Shown: positions 21,573-26,333 of the stretch, piece after piece | Layout of the letters: every line of letters begins with the position of its first letter | How positions within the stretch are numbered: position 1 is the first letter of the stretch | Virus record (IMG/VR): IMGVR_UViG_3300013118_000173 | Span: 1 to 28,458 of that record | Source of the DNA: a virus | DNA length: 28,458 bases | Strand: one strand, 5' to 3' | Program-made: the position numbers and the translations under genes | The notes under the pieces: model-generated | Database searches by the model: none | The model's input: only the letters and a program-made list of their open reading frames with translations | Told to the model about the DNA's origin: nothing

Positions 21573-22879
21573 TATATATTCAGCTCCCTGAATAGTTTAA
21601 AGTGTTGCCATCTGGCCTGCGTTGGTGTTAAATCAAATCTCCACAAGAATGGAAATTTCATATCTCCAACATAAAAGTTAGACCCCCTTGTGTAAATTGC
21701 ACCAAGAACTGGTTTTGCTCCAGTGGTATCTGTTGTTGTAAATTTATTAATAGTGTCACTCTTCGCTAATTCCCCATCAATGTAAATAGCTATATCTGTG
21801 TTTGCTCCGTTTTCTGAAAAATTAACAATACAAGAATGCCATTGGTCATCAACATAAGTACCATCAGTTTGTGCCCAGTTACCTACACCGCCTGCATCAG
21901 TAAACGCTCTTATTTTTCCCCCAACAAAAGCAACTCCAAAACCTTCATTTCCAGCTTCTCTACAATCCATCATATATACTGTATTTGTATCTGTTGACCT
22001 GAACAAACAACCTAAACAAAACGTATCTGTATTGGCGAGAATTAATGGATTATTAATATAAATATAATCTCCGCCATCAAAACTTACACCATTATTTGGT
22101 AGAAGAGTAGGATATGTTGAAGATGTTGAACCATCTCCCCACCTAATCGTATCGTCACCAATTACTCCAGTGTTAGGAGTTAATTCTGTTGTTCCATTAT
22201 TGTAATGGGTCCTTAAAGCTAAAAAGAACTCCAATTGATCTATTTTAACTTCGCCGAATGTTTGTTGAGTATAAATATCATTAATTTCTTCTGCAGTAAG
22301 TGCTTTACTATAATAAACAATCTCTCCAATCTGACCATTAAACCAACCTGTACTAAAATCTCCAATCCAAACTTCAGCAGTATCTAAACTGCCAGCCTCA
22401 CCACTAATAACAGCCGTACTTGTGCCAACCAGTAACCCGTTTACATAAAGAGTTGCTCTATTATCTCTATCAAAAGAAATAGTGAAAAAGTAAGGGTTTC
22501 CATCACTCCTATCTACTTCGTTGTTAAATCCGAAAATAGTTCCAGCCCCTGCATCTGATAAATAAAAACTAATTTTACCAGTCGTCGCATCCAAGTAAAC
22601 ATCCACACCTTCTGTTCCAACTCTCGTGCCTGTGATTCTTGGAGAACCCGTCTTAGAATTTGTTAAAAATCTACCACTAATGCTAAAATCTCTTAATCCA
22701 ATATCTAATGATTTGTTATAAGTGACTTTTTCATCTACGCCGTTGAAAGTTATGATGTTCTGTGCCATAGAAGGAGTACCACTAAAAGAACCCCCATTAT
22801 CAGTAACATACTGAACATTAATGAACTGCTCTCTAAATAAAACATCCTCTGCTGGAATTGTAGGGTATTTGTACGGCAT
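21572..22879 (-). CDS. Adhesion protein with two LamG-like domains
   Basis: The 435-residue protein has two LamG-like domains. The first (about 35-200) has IITFNGVDEKVTYNKSLDIG, FSISGRFLTN, TLYVNGLLVGTST and IGEIVYYSKALTAEEINDIY; the second (about 225-432) has GVSFDGGDYIYINNPLILAN, TFCLGCLFRSTD, CIVNFSENGAN, IYIDGELAKSD and the closing FLWRFDLTPTQARWQHFKLF. Both end in the typical exposed-helix turn. With the next gene it would give this virus about five lectin-like domains. GGAG lies upstream of the ATG. Lectin-like fibres between terminase and portal, far from the tail genes, suggest capsid fibres or a displaced tail fibre. Confidence 0.7.
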   Translation of the reverse strand: MPYKYPTIPAEDVLFREQFINVQYVTDNGGSFSGTPSMAQNIITFNGVDEKVTYNKSLDIGLRDFSISGRFLTNSKTGSPRITGTRVGTEGVDVYLDATTGKISFYLSDAGAGTIFGFNNEVDRSDGNPYFFTISFDRDNRATLYVNGLLVGTSTAVISGEAGSLDTAEVWIGDFSTGWFNGQIGEIVYYSKALTAEEINDIYTQQTFGEVKIDQLEFFLALRTHYNNGTTELTPNTGVIGDDTIRWGDGSTSSTYPTLLPNNGVSFDGGDYIYINNPLILANTDTFCLGCLFRSTDTNTVYMMDCREAGNEGFGVAFVGGKIRAFTDAGGVGNWAQTDGTYVDDQWHSCIVNFSENGANTDIAIYIDGELAKSDTINKFTTTDTTGAKPVLGAIYTRGSNFYVGDMKFPFLWRFDLTPTQARWQHFKLFRELNI

Positions 22880-22882
22880 TGT

Positions 22883-23155
22883 TTATACTCCTTTGTTAAT
22901 TGTTTTAATCTTTTCTTCAACCACTGGTGGGTGCCACTCCGCATTGACTTCTTTAATCGCTACAATAACATCTCTGCTACTATAATATTTTCCTTCTTTA
23001 TAGTAATGTTGAAGAACGTGTTGACAGATGTCATAGTAAGATTTTTTACCTTCATCTGTAACAAACTCTTTAATCAATGCTTTGGCTTCTTCTTTCGGAA
23101 GAATAAGCTTTTCTGCCTTTTTTGGTTCCTTATATTTTTTACCTTTTAAGTACAT
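22883..23155 (-). CDS. Small helical protein of unknown function
   Basis: This 90-residue protein is charged and predicted helical: MYLKGKKYKEPKKAEKLILP, EEAKALIKEFVTDEGKKSYY and, further on, YYSSRDVIVAIKEVNAEWHP. A winged-helix-like layout is conceivable but I cannot support it. GGAGG lies ten bases before the ATG, and its end is three bases before the start codon region of the LamG gene. It could be a chaperone or regulator of the adhesion genes; this is a guess from position. Confidence 0.5.
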   Translation of the reverse strand: MYLKGKKYKEPKKAEKLILPKEEAKALIKEFVTDEGKKSYYDICQHVLQHYYKEGKYYSSRDVIVAIKEVNAEWHPPVVEEKIKTINKGV

Positions 23156-23167
23156 TTTTCAATCCTC

Positions 23168-23827
23168 CTATGCTGCTGCAATTGCGCCATCTGAACTTAT
23201 TGGTTTGTATCTGACCATCCAAGTTACTGCTCCAGTGCTGTCATCATCTCCTGCACAGTTAACAACAATGTTTCCTGTTCCAACAGTTATTGCACCTGGC
23301 TGTGATACGAATGCACCACCAGTATTAATTATCATTGCGTTAGCAAAAGTGCCAGTAATAGAAAAAATACTAAATTGTGCAGCCCCAGTTATATCAACGA
23401 CTCCACAAATATCTACTGAACCTCCACCTGCTACAATCTTTGTATTATTAGCTATCACTTTAAAAGTGGTATCAACAGTACCAATAATCTCAACTATTTG
23501 AACTACGCCAGTAACTGTGAAAATATTATTATTTCCTACTGCCAAATTTATTGAAGCTGTTGTTGCAGTATATTCTGCAACTGCTTTCAAATCATCAACA
23601 ATCCCGTCAATCACACCAACTTCACTATCAATTGTAGCAATTGCTGTTGCTGCTGCTTCGGTATTGGTTACATTCTGTTTAGCATAAGCCATTACTGACT
23701 CTGTTGCTGTAACTGCCCCTGCCGCTGCTGCATCAGTTTTATTCCCAACGACATCCATTGCATAAGCATTGTCAGTTGTATCAGCTGTGGGTACAGCCAA
23801 ATCTTCCTTAGCTATTTGCGGTCTCAT
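23168..23827 (-). CDS. Ala-rich coiled-coil protein with beta C-terminal domain
   Basis: The 219-residue protein has an N-terminal Ala/Thr-rich helical part (about 30-95: ESVMAYAKQNVTNTEAAATA then IDGIVDDLKAVAEYT), as in trimeric phage fibre shafts, and a beta part (about 100-215) with IFTVTGVVQIVEIIGTVDTT, SVDICGVVDITGAAQFSIFS and ISSDGAIAAA at the end. This is typical for minor virion proteins described as 'structural protein' in phage genomes. It starts inside the last four bases of the upstream structural gene, and GGAGG precedes its ATG. I infer a virion surface component of the adhesion unit. Confidence 0.55.
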   Translation of the reverse strand: MRPQIAKEDLAVPTADTTDNAYAMDVVGNKTDAAAAGAVTATESVMAYAKQNVTNTEAAATAIATIDSEVGVIDGIVDDLKAVAEYTATTASINLAVGNNNIFTVTGVVQIVEIIGTVDTTFKVIANNTKIVAGGGSVDICGVVDITGAAQFSIFSITGTFANAMIINTGGAFVSQPGAITVGTGNIVVNCAGDDDSTGAVTWMVRYKPISSDGAIAAA

Positions 23828-24951
23828 ATTGCTTTCCTCCGTGCCTTAACAATCACTGTACTGGCAGCATCACCTACTCCTGCTGAAATTACAACAACCC
23901 TATAATACCTATAGTTAAAATTATCAGCATCAATTGCATAAGTTAGTGTTGCTCCGGCTGCTTGATAATTTGCATTTCCAGTTGTGTTGTTTTCTGCATC
24001 GTAAAATGCTTTAGTTACGTCAATCCAATCTGCATTTGTTGTGTCTTCATCATTGGTTGCTTCAATCGTTAAGGTAACAGTTCCACCTGAACAAATAAGT
24101 TTTCCAGTTAATGAAAAGTCTGCATAACCATCCATTGTTGCCCCAGTATTGCTTGGGTAACGGGTAGTTGTGTTGTCTGCGTAAGCTGCATCTACATCAG
24201 CCAAACTCTCACTTACAAACTGCTGATTAACCGGACTAACTTCAAACACTTTCTGTGAATCAGTACCAACATCGTAACCTTTTGGTCTGGTTTTCAAATA
24301 ACCATTTACGTCAGATTGAAGAACTGTTGCATCTCCGTCAGTGTAAGTTGTTTCTGATGCTCGGTATTCTCCACCAGTAGCTACAAATTCTGGAGTTGCT
24401 GGCATAGCTGATTCATCAATTATTCCACCAACAATCCATAAAGCTCCAGCAGAAGTTGTCTGTAATATTGTAAAATCGCCATCCCCATACACTACTGGTG
24501 TTGCGTTATATTCTCCCATTACAGGTACACCTTGCGCATCTGTAGGAGCTGCTGCATTATCAGTTCCTATTGGAAAAGCTCTAAATCTATCAGCAGTTTC
24601 ATCATAACCGCCAAATCCTTGCCATACTTCAGATACTGCACTTAAGTCCGCGTCATGAGTAAATACCCATGCATTTGCATCAGTACCATCGACTAATTGG
24701 TAAGACCAAACGTCTACTGCTAAATCTCCGCCAACTTCTATTGCGGATTTTAATGTACATAACAAATAACCTTCATCGTCTAATCTCATAAATCCAAAAT
24801 CGTTATTTGCTAATGTCGGTGCCGCTGTTGTATATAATCCTGCACTTATCTGACCATAAGGTACGCTACCAGGATGATTATTTTCAGCAGAAGTTTTATT
24901 ATTTTCAATCAGACTAGAATATTTTCTGTCTGTTAATGTATGTGTTGCCAT
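23824..24951 (-). CDS. Structural protein with repeated beta modules
   Basis: The 375-residue protein contains at least two copies of a short module: GEYNATPVVYGDGDFTILQT ending TTSAGALWIV, and GEYRASETTYTDGDATVLQS ending DVNGYLKTR; a diverged first copy (GLYTTAAPTLANNDFGFMRL then DDEGYLLCTL) is near residues 38-66. Such 'Gx Y ... dGd ... lq.d.nGyL' modules occur in many phage virion proteins of unknown position. The C-terminal domain (about 250-375) is a jelly-roll-like beta domain (SLTGKLICSGGTVTLTIEAT, NYRYYRVVVISAG). First gene of the unit controlled by late element copy 1; CAGGAGG is nine bases before the ATG. Confidence 0.6.
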   Translation of the reverse strand: MATHTLTDRKYSSLIENNKTSAENNHPGSVPYGQISAGLYTTAAPTLANNDFGFMRLDDEGYLLCTLKSAIEVGGDLAVDVWSYQLVDGTDANAWVFTHDADLSAVSEVWQGFGGYDETADRFRAFPIGTDNAAAPTDAQGVPVMGEYNATPVVYGDGDFTILQTTSAGALWIVGGIIDESAMPATPEFVATGGEYRASETTYTDGDATVLQSDVNGYLKTRPKGYDVGTDSQKVFEVSPVNQQFVSESLADVDAAYADNTTTRYPSNTGATMDGYADFSLTGKLICSGGTVTLTIEATNDEDTTNADWIDVTKAFYDAENNTTGNANYQAAGATLTYAIDADNFNYRYYRVVVISAGVGDAASTVIVKARRKAI

Positions 24952-25062
24952 ATTATATGCCTCCTGTATCTTTTATTAATCCGACCCCGTAGAAGATTGG
25001 GTCATCATATTATTGCTTAAAATCTGAAAGAATAAGAATCTAATTAACATTAAGGCCATACT

Positions 25063-25080
25063 TATTTATATAATTAATCT
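25063..25080 (-). promoter_or_regulatory. Late promoter-like element, copy 1 (adhesion unit)
   Basis: On the minus strand it reads AGATTAATTATATAAATA, identical to copy 2 in 17 of 18 positions. It touches the stop codon of the gene upstream and lies about 110 bases before the ATG at 24951. The ATTCTTATTCTT 12-mer follows at 25028-25039. The leader has a small GACCC/GGGTC inverted repeat (24989-25014). Confidence 0.65.
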
Positions 25081-25496
25081 CAATTTTTCTTCAAAAGACA
25101 GTTCGGAGTTATATAATAACCTTCTTGATTATCTTCATCTAGATTAGCACACATCTTTAGTTTTATTCCTTGAGCGTGTTGTTTACATAAATTGTTCTCA
25201 TCTAACTGGTTACAAATCGCATGCACTAAAATTACCAAACCTTTCTCGTCCGACGATAAGATTTCAATATTGCCAGTGTTTTGAATCACTACGTAAGGAA
25301 CGCGGTTTTTATATATCACCTTGACGCCCGCATGATAGTTATAATATTTCTTTTGTTCTAAAGTAAATGGATGTAGCCTAACTGTTAATTCTTTTAGCTT
25401 TAAAACTGTTTCAGCAGAAGTCGTGCTTGGTAATGTAAAAACCAAGCACTTACAGCACTCGGCTTTACAAATATCCAAATGTTTAACACAATCCAT
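25080..25496 (-). CDS. YkgJ-like Cys-cluster protein
   Basis: I use ATG 25496 (138 aa), one base after the upstream stop; an in-frame ATG at 25523 would overlap that gene. The cysteine pattern, DCVKHLDICKAECCKCLVF at the N-terminus and CNQLDENNLCKQHAQGIKLK then MC later, matches the YkgJ/FliB zinc- or iron-chelating domain (C...CCxC ... C..L....LC ........C). The metal and function are not known for most members. The place in a virus, between terminase and structural genes, is unusual. It might modify a virion protein, as FliB homologues methylate flagellin, but the short length suggests only the chelating domain is present. Confidence 0.6.
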   Translation of the reverse strand: MDCVKHLDICKAECCKCLVFTLPSTTSAETVLKLKELTVRLHPFTLEQKKYYNYHAGVKVIYKNRVPYVVIQNTGNIEILSSDEKGLVILVHAICNQLDENNLCKQHAQGIKLKMCANLDEDNQEGYYITPNCLLKKN

Positions 25497-25497
25497 T

Positions 25498-25977
25498 CTA
25501 AGCAGGCTGGAAATTCTTCTCAATAAACGTTAATTGTTCATTAATTCTTGTTATGTTTTCCATTAAAATAGTCATGTTCTTTTTAGCTTCAAAGTTCATT
25601 AAAACATTCTTAGCAACTGTATCTAAGTGTTTAATTCTTTCCTTGTCTGCACCCTTCTTATTCGCAGCGCTAACTATCTGGTTAAACTTCACCATCTCAT
25701 CACTTAAACCTTCTAAGCTAAACTTTTCAGTGTCAGCAATTACTTGCTTAGCTTTGTTATGTCTCTCTACTAAGTAATCCTTTTGTTCGTTTAAGTAGCT
25801 ATACAAAATGCCTATGTTCTCCTTCTTAATTACGTTTGGCACGCTATAACTTGGCTGCACACCTACAACTGCTTCTTTGCCATCTTTCAATTTCAATACT
25901 ACATTCTTCTCTGCATATACTGCATCCGAATACATATCTCCGTTTTCGTCTACTTTCATCTTTGTTTCAAAGTTCAT
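25498..25977 (-). CDS. Coiled-coil protein of unknown function
   Basis: The 159-residue protein starts with a short beta part (MKVDENGDMYSDAVYAEKN, VVLKLKDGKEAVVGVQPSYS) and is then helical (LNEQKDYLVERHNKAKQVIA, ENITRINEQLTFIEKNF). I recognise no family. AGGAGG lies nine bases before the ATG. It lies in a run of four small genes after the terminase, all packed with gaps of 1-3 bases or overlaps, so it belongs to the terminase transcript. A role in packaging or head assembly is possible. Confidence 0.5.
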   Translation of the reverse strand: MNFETKMKVDENGDMYSDAVYAEKNVVLKLKDGKEAVVGVQPSYSVPNVIKKENIGILYSYLNEQKDYLVERHNKAKQVIADTEKFSLEGLSDEMVKFNQIVSAANKKGADKERIKHLDTVAKNVLMNFEAKKNMTILMENITRINEQLTFIEKNFQPA

Positions 25978-25980
25978 TTT

Positions 25981-26196
25981 TTATTCCTCCTTAATTTCTA
26001 TTGTTTTCCACTCTTTGGCGTTTATTACTTTAAAACACCCGCCTTTACTAGTTCCTTCTGACGTATATTCTGTGTACCTGCCTAAATGAATAACTTGATG
26101 TTGAAAATTAAAAAAACATAAAGTTCCTTCAATCTTCTCATCCCCCTCTAATTTAACAGATACTGTACGTCCAATATATTTACTTATTTGCTCCAT
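25981..26196 (-). CDS. Possible Sm-like (LSm) fold protein
   Basis: The 71-residue protein begins MEQISKYIGRTVSVKLEGDE and goes on KIEGTLCFFNFQHQVIHLGR, which fits the Sm1 motif (helix, 'G..V.V.L..G..i.G.L..f......L'). The last third, KGGCFKVINAKEWKTIEIKE, could be the Sm2 strands, though the usual RG/KG-N signature is only partly met. Archaeal Sm-like proteins bind RNA as rings; a viral copy would be notable. Another small beta-barrel (SH3-like) is the alternative. GGTGAGG lies seven bases before the ATG, which is inside the end of the zinc-ribbon gene. Confidence 0.45.
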   Translation of the reverse strand: MEQISKYIGRTVSVKLEGDEKIEGTLCFFNFQHQVIHLGRYTEYTSEGTSKGGCFKVINAKEWKTIEIKEE

Positions 26197-26333
26197 TTCT
26201 TCCTCACCGTCTCTTTCATATTTTTTAAACGTTCTTGCTCGATTTTAACCCTACAAGCAGGACAAACCTTAGGACGTTTAAATCTTTGTTGTAAATCTGC
26301 AAATTGATTCCTACATCTTTTACAGAAAGGCAT
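26184..26333 (-). CDS. Tiny zinc-ribbon protein (49 aa)
   Basis: Its ATG shares one base with the terminase stop (TAATG), giving tight translational coupling. The protein, MPFCKRCRNQFADLQQRFKR then PKVCPACRVKIEQERLKNMK, has two CxxC pairs (C4, C7, C24, C27) and a basic helical tail, the form of a nucleic-acid-binding zinc ribbon. The end overlaps the Sm-like gene by 13 bases. A cofactor of DNA packaging or a transcription regulator are both plausible; the coupling to the terminase favours the first. Its high Cys/Lys/Arg order makes a chance ORF unlikely. Confidence 0.7.
   Translation of the reverse strand: MPFCKRCRNQFADLQQRFKRPKVCPACRVKIEQERLKNMKETVRKKWSK

Noticed and set aside
25063-25080. 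T4-type late promoter (TATAAATA is present in copy 1)
   Set aside because: Copy 3 lacks TATAAATA and the conserved part extends further upstream. Together with leaderless-type genes an archaeal TATA element is more likely, though a bacterial host is not fully excluded.
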